From Elmis aenea (lineage: Eukaryota; Arthropoda; Insecta; Coleoptera; Elmidae), in NCBI GenBank assembly GCA_947652605.1, contig CANTFG010000295.1, forward strand, positions 1-64,000: 64,000 nucleotides of DNA. The letters run 5' to 3'. Below, piece after piece: positions 10,791 through 26,200 of the stretch. Position numbers and translations under genes: made by a program. Under the pieces are notes generated by a model, which worked only from the letters and a program-made list of their open reading frames with translations, did no database searches and was not told the DNA's origin. The number at the start of each line of letters is the position of its first letter. The first letter of the stretch is position 1.

Positions 10791-13700
10791 ATTAACTAAA
10801 GAACGGTATTTTTAGGAAATTATTAAAAATTAAAACCAGCTCATTGAAAGACATATGCAAAACAATTGTATTCATGTAAAGAGGCGATGGATAAACTGTT
10901 TCTGTGATATACAAATCAATAATTAAAATTGTTTCGAAATAGTCGCTCAAGGAACATATGTATTAACTAAAGCACGGTATTTTTAGGAAATTATTAAAAA
11001 TTTAAACCAGCTCATTAAAAGACATATGCAAAACAATTGTATTCATGTAAAGTGGCGATGGATAAACTGTTTCTGTGATATACAAATCAATAATTAAAAT
11101 TGTTTCGAAATAGTCGCTCAAGGAACATATGTATTAACTAAAGCACGGTATTTTTAGGAAATTATTAAAAATTAAAACCAGCTCATTGAAAGACATATGC
11201 AAAACAATTGTATTCATGTAAAGAGGCGATGGATAAACTGTTCCTGTGATATACAAATCAATAATTAAAATTGTTTCGAAATAGTCGCTCAAGGAACACA
11301 TGTATTAACTAAAGCACGGCATTTTTAGGAAATTATTAAAAATTAAAACCAGCTCATTGAAAGACATATGCAAAACAATTGTATTCATGTAAAGAGGCGA
11401 TGGATAAACTGTTCCTGTGATATACAAATCAATAATTAAAATTGTTTAGAAATAGTCGCTCAAGGAACATATGTATTAACTAAAGCACGGTATTTTTAGG
11501 AAATTATTAAAAATTAAAACCAGCTCATTGAAAGACATATGCAAAACAATTGTATTCATGTAAAGAGGCGATGGATAAACTGTTCCTGTGATATACAAAT
11601 CAATAATTAAAATTGTTTAGAAATAGTTGCTCAAGGAACATATGTATTAACTAAAGCACGGTATTTTTAGGAAATTATTAAAAATTAAAACCAGCTCATT
11701 GAAAGACATATGCAAAACAATTGTATTCATGTAAAGAAGCGATGGATAAATTGTTCCTGTGATATACAAATCAATAATTAAAATTGTTTAGAAATAGTCG
11801 CTCAAGGAACATAGGTATTAACTAAAGCACGGTATTTTTAGGAAATTATTAAAAATTAAAACCAGCTCATTGAAAGACATATGCAAAACAATTGTATTCA
11901 TGTAAAGAGGCGATGGATAAACTGTTTCTGTGATATACAAATCAATAATTGAAATTGTTTCGAAATAGTCGCTCAAGGAACATATGTATTAACTAAAGCA
12001 CGGTATTTTTAGGAAATTATTAAAAATTAAAACCAGCTCATTGAAAGACATATGCAAAACAATTGTATTCATGTAAAGAGGCGATGGATAAACTGTTCCT
12101 GTGATATACAAATCAATAATTAAAATTGTTTAGAAATAGTCGCTCAAGGAACATATGTATTAACTAAAGCACGGTATTTTTAGGAAATTATTAAAAATTA
12201 AAACCAGCTCATTGAAAGACATATGCAAAACAATTGTATTCATGTAAAGAGGCGATGGATAAACTGTTCCTGTGATATACAAATCAATAATTAAAATTGT
12301 TTAGAAATAGTCGCTCAAGGAACACATGTATTAACTAAAGCACGGCATTTTTAGGAAATTATTAAAAATTAAAACCAGCTCATTGAAAGACATATGCAAA
12401 ACAATTGTATTCATGTAAAGAGGCGATGGATAAACTGTTCCTGTGATATACAAATCAATAATTAAAATTGTTTAGAAATAGTCGCTCAAGGAACATATGT
12501 ATTAACTAAAGCACGGTATTTTTAGGAAATTATTAAAAATTAAAACCAGCTCATTGAAAGACATATGCAAAACAATTGTATTCATGTAAAGAGGCGATGG
12601 ATAAACTGTTCCTGTGATATACAAATCAATAATTAAAATTGTTTAGAAATAGTTGCTCAAGGAACATATGTATTAACTAAAGCACGGTATTTTTAGGAAA
12701 TTATTAAAAATTAAAACCAGCTCATTGAAAGACATATGCAAAACAATTGTATTCATGTAAAGAAGCGATGGATAAATTGTTCCTGTGATATACAAATCAA
12801 TAATTAAAATTGTTTAGAAATAGTCGCTCAAGGAACATATGTATTAACTAAAGCACGGTATTTTTAGGAAATTATTAAAAATTAAAACCAGCTCATTGAA
12901 AGACATATGCAAAACAATTGTATTCATGTAAAGAGGCGATGGATAAACTGTTTCTGTGATATACAAATCAATAATTGAAATTGTTTCGATTAGTCGCTCA
13001 AGGAACATATGTATTAACTAAAGCACGGTATTTTTAGGAAATTATTAAAAATTAAAACCAGCTCATTGAAAGACATATGCAAAACAATTGTATTCATGTA
13101 AAGAGGCGATGGATAAACTGTTCCTGTGATATACAAATCAATAAATGAAATTGTTTCGAAATATTCGCTCAAGGAACATATGTATTAACTAAAGCACGGT
13201 ATTTTTAGGAAATTATTAAAAATTAAAAACCAGCTCTTTAAAAGACATATGCAAGACAATTGTAGTAATGTAAAGAGGCGATGGATAAACTGTTCCTGTG
13301 ATATACAAATCAATAATTGAAATTGTTTCGAAATATTCGCTCAAGGAACATATGTATTAACTAAAGCACGGTATTTTTAGAAAATTATTAAAAATTAAAA
13401 CCAGCTCATTGAAAGACATATGCAAAACAATTGTATTCATGTAAAGAGGCGATGGATAAACTGTTCCTGTGATATACAAATCAATAATTAAAATTGTTTA
13501 GAAATAGTTGCTCAAGGAACATATGTATTAACTAAAGCACGGTATTTTTAGGAAATTATTAAAAATTAAAACCAGCTCATTGAAAGACATATGCAAAACA
13601 ATTGTATTCATGTAAAGAAGCGATGGATAAATTGTTCCTGTGATATACAAATCAATAATTAAAATTGTTTAGAAATAGTCGCTCAAGGAACATATGTATA

Positions 13701-16700
13701 TTAACTAAAGCACGGTATTTTTAGGAAATTATTAAAAATTAAAACCAGCTCATTGAAAGACATATGCAAAACAATTGTATTTATGTAAAGAAGCGATGGA
13801 TAAATTGTTCCTGTGATATACAAATTAATAATTAAAATTGTTTAGAAATAGTCGCTCAAGGAACATATGTATTAACTAAAGCACGGTATTTTTAGGAAAT
13901 TATTAAAAATTAAAACCAGCTCATTGAAAGACATATGCAAAACAATTGTATTCATGTAAAGAGGCGATGGATAAACTGTTCCTGTGATATACAAATCAAT
14001 AATTAAAATTGTTTCGAAATAGTCGCTCAAGGAACATATGTATTAACTAAAGCACGGTATTTTTAGGAAATTATTAAAAATTAAAACCAGCTCATTGAAA
14101 GACATATGCAAAACAATTGTATTCATGTAAAGAGGCGATGGATAAACTGTTCCTGTGATATACAAATCAATAATTAAAATTGTGTAGAAATAGTCGCTCA
14201 AGGAACATATGTATTAACTAAAGCACGGTATTTTTAGGAAATTATTAAAAATTAAAACCAGCTCATTGAAAGACATATGCAAAACAATTGTATTCATGTA
14301 AAGAGGCGATGGATAAACTGTTCCTGTGATATACAAATCAATAATTAAAATTGTTTCGAAATAGTCGCTCAAGGAACACATGTATTAACTAAAGCACGGT
14401 ATTTTTAGGAAATTATTAAAAATTAAAACCAACTCATTGAAAGACATATGCAAAACAATTGTATTCATGTAAAGAGGCGATGGATAAACTGTTTCTGTGA
14501 TATACAAATCAATAATTAAAATTGTTTCGAAATAGTCGCTCAAGGAACATATGTATTAACTAAAGCACGGTATTTTTAGGAAATTATTAAAAATTTAAAC
14601 CAGCTCATTAAAAGACATATGCAAAACAATTGTATTCATGTAAAGTGGCGATGGATAAACTGTTTCTGTGATATACAAATCAATAATTAAAATTGTTTCG
14701 AAATAGTCGCTCAAGGAACATATGTATTAACTAAAGCACGGTATTTTTAGGAAATTATTAAAAATTAAAACCAGCTTATTGAAAGACATATGCAAAACAA
14801 TTGTATTCATGTAAAGAGGCGATGGATAAACTGTTCCTGTGATATACAAATCAATAATTAAAATTGTTTCGAAATAGTCGCTCAAGGAACACATGTATTA
14901 ACTAAAGCACGGCATTTTTAGGAAATTATTAAAAATTAAAACCAGCTCATTGAAAGACATATGCAAAACAATTGTATTCATGTAAAGAGGCGATGGATAA
15001 ACTGTTCCTGTGATATACAAATCAATAATTAAAATTGTTTAGAAATAGTCGCTCAAGGAACATATGTATTAACTAAAGCACGGTATTTTTAGGAAATTAT
15101 TAAAAATTAAAACCAGCTCATTGAAAGACATATGCAAAACAATTGTATTCATGTAAAGAGGCGATGGATAAACTGTTCCTGTGATATACAAATCAATAAT
15201 TAAAATTGTTTAGAAATAGTCGCTCAAGGAACACATGTATTAACTAAAGCACGGCATTTTTAGGAAATTATTAAAAATTAAAACCAGCTCATTGAAAGAC
15301 ATATGCAAAACAATTGTATTCATGTAAAGAGGCGATGGATAAACTGTTCCTGTGATATACAAATCAATAATTAAAATTGTTTAGAAATAGTCGCTCAAGG
15401 AACATATGTATTAACTAAAGCACGGTATTTTTAGGAAATTATTAAAAATTAAAACCAGCTCATTGAAAGACATATGCAAAACAATTGTATTCATGTAAAG
15501 AGGCGATGGATAAACTGTTCCTGTGATATACAAATCAATAATTAAAATTGTTTAGAAATAGTTGCTCAAGGAACATATGTATTAACTAAAGCACGGTATT
15601 TTTAGGAAATTATTAAAAATTAAAACCAGCTCATTGAAAGACATATGCAAAACAATTGTATTCATGTAAAGAAGCGATGGATAAATTGTTCCTGTGATAT
15701 ACAAATCAATAATTAAAATTGTTTAGAAATAGTCGCTCAAGGAACATATGTATTAACTAAAGCACGGTATTTTTAGGAAATTATTAAAAATTAAAACCAG
15801 CTCATTGAAAGACATATGCAAAACAATTGTATTCATGTAAAGAGGCGATGGATAAACTGTTTCTGTGATATACAAATCAATAATTGAAATTGTTTCGATT
15901 AGTCGCTCAAGGAACATATGTCTTAACTAAAGCACGGTATTTTTAGGAAATTATTAAAATCTAAAACCAGCTCATTGAAAGACATATGCAAAACAATTGT
16001 ATTCATGTAAAGAGGCGATGGATAAACTGTTCCTGTGATATACAAATCAATAATTAAAATTGTTTCGAAATAGTCGCTCAAGGAACATATGTATTAACTA
16101 AAGCACGGTATTTTTAGGAAATTATTAAAAATTAAAACCAGCTCATTGAAAGACATATGCAAAACAATTGTATTCATGTAAAGAGGCGATGGATAAACTG
16201 TTCCTGTGATATACAAATCAATAAATGAAATTGTTTCGAAATATTCGCTCAAGGAACATATGTATTAACTAAAGCACGGTATTTTTAGTAAATTATTAAA
16301 AATTAAAAACCAGCTCTTTGAAAGACATATGCAAAACAATTGTAGTAATGTAAAGAGGCGATGGATAAACTGTTCCTGTGATATACAAATCAATAATTGA
16401 AATTGTTTCGAAATATTTGCTCAAGGAACATATGTATTAACTAAAGCACGGTATTTTTAGGAAATTATTAAAAATTAAAACCAGCTCATTGAAAGACATA
16501 TGCAAAACAATTGTATTCATGTAAAGAGGCGATGGATAAACTGTTCCTGTGATATACAAATCAATAATTAAAATTGTTTAGAAATAGTTGCTCAAGGAAC
16601 ATATGTATTAACTAAAGCACGGTATTTTTAGGAAATTATTAAAAATTAAAACCAGCTCATTGAAAGACATATGCAAAACAATTGTATTCATGTAAAGAGG

Positions 16701-16777
16701 CGATGGATAAACTGTTCCTGTGATATACAAATCAATAATTAAAATTGTTTCGAAATAGTCGCTCAAGGAACACATGT
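10791..16777. repeat. Rearranged domain I segment with partial HOR units
   Basis: This stretch has no clean tandem HOR copy but consists of recognisable pieces. Around 10965-11820 there is a B, ACACATG, CGGCATT, TTGCT, GAAGCG/AAATTG run, as at 7191-8046. From about 11819 to 13000 the order TGAAATTG, TTAGA, TTAGA/ACACATG, CGGCATT, TTGCT, GAAGCG/AAATTG, CGATTAGTCG matches 17462-18657, an offset of 33 units. At 13700 a monomer with TTGTATTTATG and AAATTAATAATT follows a two-base junction insertion, and this pair recurs at 22595 and 25847. A B-type pair is near 14543, and GTGTAGA occurs near 14180. One-off changes include GCAAGACAA near 13250 and ATAGGTATT near 11813. Confidence 0.65.
13698..13699. 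repeat. Other junction insertions of one to three bases
   Basis: Besides the four-base form, the same junction carries CATATGTATATT (+2, monomers ending 13699, 22594, 25846), CATAATGTATT (+1, 20027, 23450), CATAAATGTATT (+2, 32354), CATATATGTATT (+2, 46573), CATAATATGTATT (+3, 56675, 59933) and CATATTATGTATT (+3, 62501). At least six distinct length alleles at one site point to repeated independent events in this AT-rich palindromic stretch. The recurrent ones are explained by HOR copying. Confidence 0.8.
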
Positions 16778-19684
16778 ATTAACTAAAGCACGGTATTTTT
16801 AGGAAATTATTAAAAATTAAAACCAACTCATTGAAAGACATATGCAAAACAATTGTATTCATGTAAAGAGGCGATGGATAAACTGTTTCTGTGATATACA
16901 AATCAATAATTAAAATTGTTTCGAAATAGTCGCTCAAGGAACATATGTATTAACTAAAGCACGGTATTTTTAGGAAATTATTAAAAATTTAAACCAGCTC
17001 ATTAAAAGACATATGCAAAACAATTGTATTCATGTAAAGTGGCGATGGATAAACTGTTTCTGTGATATACAAATCAATAATTAAAATTGTTTCGAAATAG
17101 TCGCTCAAGGAACATATGTATTAACTAAAGCACGGTATTTTTAGGAAATTATTAAAAATTAAAACCAGCTCATTGAAAGACATATGCAAAACAATTGTAT
17201 TCATGTAAAGAGGCGATGGATAAACTGTTCCTGTGATATACAAATCAATTATTAAAATTGTTTCGAAATAGTCGCTCAAGGAACACATGTATTAACTAAA
17301 GCACGGTATTTTTAGGAAATTATTAAAAATTAAAACCAGCTCATTGAAAGACATATGCAAAACAATTGTATTCATGTAAAGAGGCGATGGATAAACTGTT
17401 CCTGTGATATACAAATCAATAATTAAAATTGTTTCGAAATAGTCGCTCAAGGAACATATGTATTAACTAAAGCACGGTATTTTTAGGAAATTATTAAAAA
17501 TTAAAACCAGCTCATTGAAAGACATATGCAAAACAATTGTATTCATGTAAAGAGGCGATGGATAAACTGTTTCTGTGATATACAAATCAATAATTGAAAT
17601 TGTTTCGAAATAGTCGCTCAAGGAACATATGTATTAACTAAAGCACGGTATTTTTAGGAAATTATTAAAAATTAAAACCAGCTCATTGAAAGACATATGC
17701 AAAACAATTGTATTCATGTAAAGAGGCGATGGATAAACTGTTCCTGTGATATACAAATCAATAATTAAAATTGTTTAGAAATAGTCGCTCAAGGAACATA
17801 TGTATTAACTAAAGCACGGTATTTTTAGGAAATTATTAAAAATTAAAACCAGCTCATTGAAAGACATATGCAAAACAATTGTATTCATGTAAAGAGGCGA
17901 TGGATAAACTGTTCCTGTGATATACAAATCAATAATTAAAATTGTTTAGAAATAGTCGCTCAAGGAACACATGTATTAACTAAAGCACGGCATTTTTAGG
18001 AAATTATTAAAAATTAAAACCAGCTCATTGAAAGACATATGCAAAACAATTGTATTCATGTAAAGAGGCGATGGATAAACTGTTCCTGTGATATACAAAT
18101 CAATAATTAAAATTGTTTAGAAATAGTCGCTCAAGGAACATATGTATTAACTAAAGCACGGTATTTTTAGGAAATTATTAAAAATTAAAACCAGCTCATT
18201 GAAAGACATATGCAAAACAATTGTATTCATGTAAAGAGGCGATGGATAAACTGTTCCTGTGATATACAAATCAATAATTAAAATTGTTTAGAAATAGTTG
18301 CTCAAGGAACATATGTATTAACTAAAGCACGGTATTTTTAGGAAATTATTAAAAATTAAAACCAGCTCATTGAAAGACATATGCAAAACAATTGTATTCA
18401 TGTAAAGAAGCGATGGATAAATTGTTCCTGTGATATACAAATCAATAATTAAAATTGTTTAGAAATAGTCGCTCAAGGAACATATGTATTAACTAAAGCA
18501 CGGTATTTTTAGGAAATTATTAAAAATTAAAACCAGCTCATTGAAAGACATATGCAAAACAATTGTATTCATGTAAAGAGGCGATGGATAAACTGTTTCT
18601 GTGATATACAAATCAATAATTGAAATTGTTTCGATTAGTCGCTCAAGGAACATATGTATTAACTAAAGCACGGTATTTTTAGGAAATTATTAAAAATTAA
18701 AACCAGCTCATTGAAAGACATATGCAAAACAATTGTATTCATGTAAAGAGGCGATGGATAAACTGTTCCTGTGATATACAAATCAATAAATGAAATTGTT
18801 TCGAAATAGTCGCTCAAGGAACATATGTATTAACTAAAGCACGGTATTTTTAGGAAATTATTAAAAATTAAAACCAGCTCATTGAAAGACATATGCAAAA
18901 CAATTGTATTCATGTAAAGAGGCGATGGATAAACTGTTCCTGTGATATACAAATCAATAAATGAAATTGTTTCGAAATATTCGCTCAAGGAACATATGTA
19001 TTAACTAAAGCACGGTATTTTTAGGAAATTATTAAAAATTAAAAACCAGTTTTTTGAAAGACATATGCAAAACAATTGTAGTAATGTAAAGAGGCGATGG
19101 ATAAACTGTTCCTGTGATATACAAATCAATAATTGAAATTGTTTCGAAATATTCGCTCAAGGAACATATGTATTAACTAAAGCACGGTATTTTTAGGAAA
19201 TTATTAAAAATTAAAACCAGCTCATTGAAAGACATATGCAAAACAATTGTATTCATGTAAAGAGGCGATGGATAAACTGTTCCTGTGATATACAAATCAA
19301 TAATTAAAATTGTTTAGAAATAGTCGCTCAAGGAACACATGTATTAACTAAAGCACGGCATTTTTAGGAAATTATTAAAAATTAAAACCAGCTCATTGAA
19401 AGACATATGCAAAACAATTGTATTCATGTAAAGAGGCGATGGATAAACTGTTCCTGTGATATACAAATCAATAATTAAAATTGTTTAGAAATAGTCGCTC
19501 AAGGAACACATGTATTAACTAAAGCACGGCATTTTTAGGAAATTATTAAAAATTAAAACCAGCTCATTGAAAGACATATGCAAAACAATTGTATTCATGT
19601 AAAGTGGCGATGGATAAACTGTTTCTGTGATATACAAATCAATAATTAAAATTGTTTCGAAATAGTCGCTCAAGGAACACATGT
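16778..19684. repeat. 17-monomer HOR unit, copy preceding 19685
   Basis: Monomers 16778-19171 (fourteen units) match 19685-22079 in order, with an offset of 2,907 = 17 x 171 at the start. They run A, B, CAATTATT/ACACATG, TTCGA, TGAAATTG, TTAGA, TTAGA/ACACATG, CGGCATT, TTGCT, GAAGCG/AAATTG, CGATTAGTCG, then AATAAATGAAATTG units, then TAGTAATG. In this copy the unit after CGATTAGTCG (18658) has AATGAAATTG where the later copies have AAATCTAAAACC. The TAGTAATG monomer has CAGTTTTTTG instead of CAGCTCTTTG. The remaining units to 19684 are CGGCATT types, the last carrying GTGGCG. Confidence 0.8.
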
Positions 19685-19855
19685 ATTAACTAAAGCACGG
19701 TATTTTTAGGAAATTATTAAAAATTAAAACCAACTCATTGAAAGACATATGCAAAACAATTGTATTCATGTAAAGAGGCGATGGATAAACTGTTTCTGTG
19801 ATATACAAATCAATAATTAAAATTGTTTCGAAATAGTCGCTCAAGGAACATATGT

Positions 19856-22800
19856 ATTAACTAAAGCACGGTATTTTTAGGAAATTATTAAAAATTTAAA
19901 CCAGCTCATTAAAAGACATATGCAAAACAATTGTATTCATGTAAAGTGGCGATGGATAAACTGTTTCTGTGATATACAAATCAATAATTAAAATTGTTTC
20001 GAAATAGTCGCTCAAGGAACATAATGTATTAACTAAAGCACGGTATTTTTAGGAAATTATTAAAAATTAAAACCAGCTCATTGAAAGACATATGCAAAAC
20101 AATTGTATTCATGTAAAGAGGCGATGGATAAACTGTTCCTGTGATATACAAATCAATTATTAAAATTGTTTCGAAATAGTCGCTCAAGGAACACATGTAT
20201 TAACTAAAGCACGGTATTTTTAGGAAATTATTAAAAATTAAAACCAGCTCATTGAAAGACATATGCAAAACAATTGTATTCATGTAAAGAGGCGATGGAT
20301 AAACTGTTCCTGTGATATACAAATCAATAATTAAAATTGTTTCGAAATAGTCGCTCAAGGAACATATGTATTAACTAAAGCACGGTATTTTTAGGAAATT
20401 ATTAAAAATTAAAACCAGCTCATTGAAAGACATATGCAAAACAATTGTATTCATGTAAAGAGGCGATGGATAAACTGTTTCTGTGATATACAAATCAATA
20501 ATTGAAATTGTTTCGAAATAGTCGCTCAAGGAACATATGTATTAACTAAAGCACGGTATTTTTAGGAAATTATTAAAAATTAAAACCAGCTCATTGAAAG
20601 ACATATGCAAAACAATTGTATTCATGTAAAGAGGCGATGGATAAACTGTTCCTGTGATATACAAATCAATAATTAAAATTGTTTAGAAATAGTCGCTCAA
20701 GGAACATATGTATTAACTAAAGCACGGTATTTTTAGGAAATTATTAAAAATTAAAACCAGCTCATTGAAAGACATATGCAAAACAATTGTATTCATGTAA
20801 AGAGGCGATGGATAAACTGTTCCTGTGATATACAAATCAATAATTAAAATTGTTTAGAAATAGTCGCTCAAGGAACACATGTATTAACTAAAGCACGGCA
20901 TTTTTAGGAAATTATTAAAAATTAAAACCAGCTCATTGAAAGACATATGCAAAACAATTGTATTCATGTAAAGAGGCGATGGATAAACTGTTCCTGTGAT
21001 ATACAAATCAATAATTAAAATTGTTTAGAAATAGTCGCTCAAGGAACATATGTATTAACTAAAGCACGGTATTTTTAGGAAATTATTAAAAATTAAAACC
21101 AGCTCATTGAAAGACATATGCAAAACAATTGTATTCATGTAAAGAGGCGATGGATAAACTGTTCCTGTGATATACAAATCAATAATTAAAATTGTTTAGA
21201 AATAGTTGCTCAAGGAACATATGTATTAACTAAAGCACGGTATTTTTAGGAAATTATTAAAAATTAAAACCAGCTCATTGAAAGACATATGCAAAACAAT
21301 TGTATTCATGTAAAGAAGCGATGGATAAATTGTTCCTGTGATATACAAATCAATAATTAAAATTGTTTAGAAATAGTCGCTCAAGGAACATATGTATTAA
21401 CTAAAGCACGGTATTTTTAGGAAATTATTAAAAATTAAAACCAGCTCATTGAAAGACATATGCAAAACAATTGTATTCATGTAAAGAGGCGATGGATAAA
21501 CTGTTTCTGTGATATACAAATCAATAATTGAAATTGTTTCGATTAGTCGCTCAAGGAACATATGTATTAACTAAAGCACGGTATTTTTAGGAAATTATTA
21601 AAATCTAAAACCAGCTCATTGAAAGACATATGCAAAACAATTGTATTCATGTAAAGAGGCGATGGATAAACTGTTCCTGTGATATAAAAATCAATAATTA
21701 AAATTGTTTCGAAATAGTCGCTCAAGGAACATATGTATTAACTAAAGCACGGTATTTTTAGGAAATTATTAAAAATTAAAACCAGCTCATTGAAAGACAT
21801 ATGCAAAACAATTGTATTCATGTAAAGAGGCGATGGATAAACTGTTCCTGTGATATACAAATCAATAAATGAAATTGTTTCGAAATATTCGCTCAAGGAA
21901 CATATGTATTAACTAAAGCACGGTATTTTTAGGAAATTATTAAAAATTAAAAACCAGCTCTTTGAAAGACATATGCAAAACAATTGTAGTAATGTAAAGA
22001 GGCGATGGATAAACTGTTCCTGTGATATACAAATCAATAATTGAAATTGTTTCGAAATATTCGCTCAAGGAACATATGTATTAACTAAAGCACGGTATTT
22101 TTAGGAAATTATTAAAAATTAAAACCAGCTCATTGAAAGACATATGCAAAACAATTGTATTCATGTAAAGAGGCGATGGATAAACTGTTCCTGTGATATA
22201 CAAATCAATAATTAAAATTGTTTAGAAATAGTTGCTCAAGGAACATATGTATTAACTAAAGCACGGTATTTTTAGGAAATTATTAAAAATTAAAACCAGC
22301 TCATTGAAAGACATATGCAAAACAATTGTATTCATGTAAAGAGGCGATGGATAAACTGTTCCTGTGATATACAAATCAATAATTAAAATTGTTTCGAAAT
22401 AGTCGCTCAAGGAACACATGTATTAACTAAAGCACGGCATTTTTAGGAAATTATTAAAAATTAAAACCAGCTCATTGAAAGACATATGCAAAACAATTGT
22501 ATTCATGTAAAGAAGCGATGGATAAACTGTTCCTGTGATATACAAATCAATAATTAAAATTGTTTCGAAATAGTCGCTCAAGGAACATATGTATATTAAC
22601 TAAAGCACGGTATTTTTAGGAAATTATTAAAAATTAAAACCAGCTCATTGAAAGACATATGCAAAACAATTGTATTTATGTAAAGAAGCGATGGATAAAT
22701 TGTTCCTGTGATATACAAATTAATAATTAAAATTGTTTAGAAATAGTCGCTCAAGGAACATATGTATTAACTAAAGCACGGTATTTTTAGGAAATTATTA

Positions 22801-23278
22801 AAAATTAAAACCAGCTCATTGAAAGACATATGCAAAACAATTGTATTCATGTAAAGAGGCGATGGATAAACTGTTCCTGTGATATACAAATCAATAATTA
22901 AAATTTTTTCGAAATAGTCGCTCAAGGAACATATGTATTAACTAAAGCACGGTATTTTTAGGAAATTATTAAAAATTAAAACCAGCTCATTGAAAGACAT
23001 ATGCAAAACAATTGTATTCATGTAAAGAGGCGATGGATAAACTGTTCCTGTGATATACAAATCAATAATTAAAATTGTGTAGAAATAGTCGCTCAAGGAA
23101 CATATGTATTAACTAAAGCACGGTATTTTTAGGAAATTATTAAAAATTAAAACCAGCTCATTGAAAGACATATGCAAAACAATTGTATTCATGTAAAGAG
23201 GCGATGGATAAACTGTTCCTGTGATATACAAATCAATAATTAAAATTGTTTCGAAATAGTCGCTCAAGGAACATATGT
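19856..23278. repeat. 20-monomer HOR unit (3,423 bp), first copy
   Basis: Twenty monomers are followed immediately by a near-identical copy at offset 3,423. Rare markers are conserved exactly: a one-base junction insertion (CATAATGTATT) after the first unit, AAATCTAAAACC near 21600, a GATATAAAAATC change near 21683, TAGTAATG near 21985, a two-base junction insertion before 22595, TTTATG with ATTAATAATT, AATTTTTTCG near 22903, and GTGTAGA near 23082. The visible differences from the next copy are few, for example TTCGA versus TTAGA in the third unit and one extra monomer near 22254-22594. This is one of the youngest amplifications in the window. Confidence 0.88.
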
Positions 23279-26200
23279 ATTAACTAAAGCACGGTATTTT
23301 TAGGAAATTATTAAAAATTTAAACCAGCTCATTAAAAGACATATGCAAAACAATTGTATTCATGTAAAGTGGCGATGGATAAACTGTTTCTGTGATATAC
23401 AAATCAATAATTAAAATTGTTTCGAAATAGTCGCTCAAGGAACATAATGTATTAACTAAAGCACGGTATTTTTAGGAAATTATTAAAAATTAAAACCAGC
23501 TCATTGAAAGACATATGCAAAACAATTGTATTCATGTAAAGAGGCGATGGATAAACTGTTCCTGTGATATACAAATCAATTATTAAAATTGTTTCGAAAT
23601 AGTCGCTCAAGGAACACATGTATTAACTAAAGCACGGTATTTTTAGGAAATTATTAAAAATTAAAACCAGCTCATTGAAAGACATATGCAAAACAATTGT
23701 ATTCATGTAAAGAGGCGATGGATAAACTGTTCCTGTGATATACAAATCAATAATTAAAATTGTTTAGAAATAGTCGCTCAAGGAACATATGTATTAACTA
23801 AAGCACGGTATTTTTAGGAAATTATTAAAAATTAAAACCAGCTCATTGAAAGACATATGCAAAACAATTGTATTCATGTAAAGAGGCGATGGATAAACTG
23901 TTTCTGTGATATACAAATCAATAATTGAAATTGTTTCGAAATAGTCGCTCAAGGAACATATGTATTAACTAAAGCACGGTATTTTTAGGAAATTATTAAA
24001 AATTAAAACCAGCTCATTGAAAGACATATGCAAAACAATTGTATTCATGTAAAGAGGCGATGGATAAACTGTTCCTGTGATATACAAATCAATAATTAAA
24101 ATTGTTTAGAAATAGTCGCTCAAGGAACATATGTATTAACTAAAGCACGGTATTTTTAGGAAATTATTAAAAATTAAAACCAGCTCATTGAAAGACATAT
24201 GCAAAACAATTGTATTCATGTAAAGAGGCGATGGATAAACTGTTCCTGTGATATACAAATCAATAATTAAAATTGTTTAGAAATAGTCGCTCAAGGAACA
24301 CATGTATTAACTAAAGCACGGCATTTTTAGGAAATTATTAAAAATTAAAACCAGCTCATTGAAAGACATATGCAAAACAATTGTATTCATGTAAAGAGGC
24401 GATGGATAAACTGTTCCTGTGATATACAAATCAATAATTAAAATTGTTTAGAAATAGTCGCTCAAGGAACATATGTATTAACTAAAGCACGGTATTTTTA
24501 GGAAATTATTAAAAATTAAAACCAGCTCATTGAAAGACATATGCAAAACAATTGTATTCATGTAAAGAGGCGATGGATAAACTGTTCCTGTGATATACAA
24601 ATCAATAATTAAAATTGTTTAGAAATAGTTGCTCAAGGAACATATGTATTAACTAAAGCACGGTATTTTTAGGAAATTATTAAAAATTAAAACCAGCTCA
24701 TTGAAAGACATATGCAAAACAATTGTATTCATGTAAAGAAGCGATGGATAAATTGTTCCTGTGATATACAAATCAATAATTAAAATTGTTTAGAAATAGT
24801 CGCTCAAGGAACATATGTATTAACTAAAGCACGGTATTTTTAGGAAATTATTAAAAATTAAAACCAGCTCATTGAAAGACATATGCAAAACAATTGTATT
24901 CATGTAAAGAGGCGATGGATAAACTGTTTCTGTGATATACAAATCAATAATTGAAATTGTTTCGATTAGTCGCTCAAGGAACATATGTATTAACTAAAGC
25001 ACGGTATTTTTAGGAAATTATTAAAATCTAAAACCAGCTCATTGAAAGACATATGCAAAACAATTGTATTCATGTAAAGAGGCGATGGATAAACTGTTCC
25101 TGTGATATAAAAATCAATAATTAAAATTGTTTCGAAATAGTCGCTCAAGGAACATATGTATTAACTAAAGCACGGTATTTTTAGGAAATTATTAAAAATT
25201 AAAACCAGCTCATTGAAAGACATATGCAAAACAATTGTATTCATGTAAAGAGGCGATGGATAAACTGTTCCTGTGATATACAAATCAATAAATGAAATTG
25301 TTTCGAAATATTCGCTCAAGGAACATATGTATTAACTAAAGCACGGTATTTTTAGGAAATTATTAAAAATTAAAAACCAGCTCTTTGAAAGACATATGCA
25401 AAACAATTGTAGTAATGTAAAGAGGCGATGGATAAACTGTTCCTGTGATATAAAAATCAATAATTGAAATTGTTTCGAAATATTCGCTCAAGGAACATAT
25501 GTATTAACTAAAGCACGGTATTTTTAGGAAATTATTAAAAATTAAAACCAGCTCATTGAAAGACATATGCAAAACAATTGTATTCATGTAAAGAGGCGAT
25601 GGATAAACTGTTCCTGTGATATACAAATCAATAATTAAAATTGTTTAGAAATAGTTGCTCAAGGAACATATGTATTAACTAAAGCACGGTATTTTTAGGA
25701 AATTATTAAAAATTAAAACCAGCTCATTGAAAAACATATGCAAAACAATTGTATTCATGTAAAGAAGCGATGGATAAACTGTTCCTGTGATATACAAATC
25801 AATAATTAAAATTGTTTCGAAATAGTCGCTCAAGGAACATATGTATATTAACTAAAGCACGGTATTTTTAGGAAATTATTAAAAATTAAAACCAGCTCAT
25901 TGAAAGACATATGCAAAACAATTGTATTTATGTAAAGAAGCGATGGATAAATTGTTCCTGTGATATACAAATTAATAATTAAAATTGTTTAGAAATAGTC
26001 GCTCAAGGAACATATGTATTAACTAAAGCACGGTATTTTTAGGAAATTATTAAAAATTAAAACCAGCTCATTGAAAGACATATGCAAAACAATTGTATTC
26101 ATGTAAAGAGGCGATGGATAAACTGTTCCTGTGATATACAAATCAATAATTAAAATTTTTTCGAAATAGTCGCTCAAGGAACATATGTATTAACTAAAGC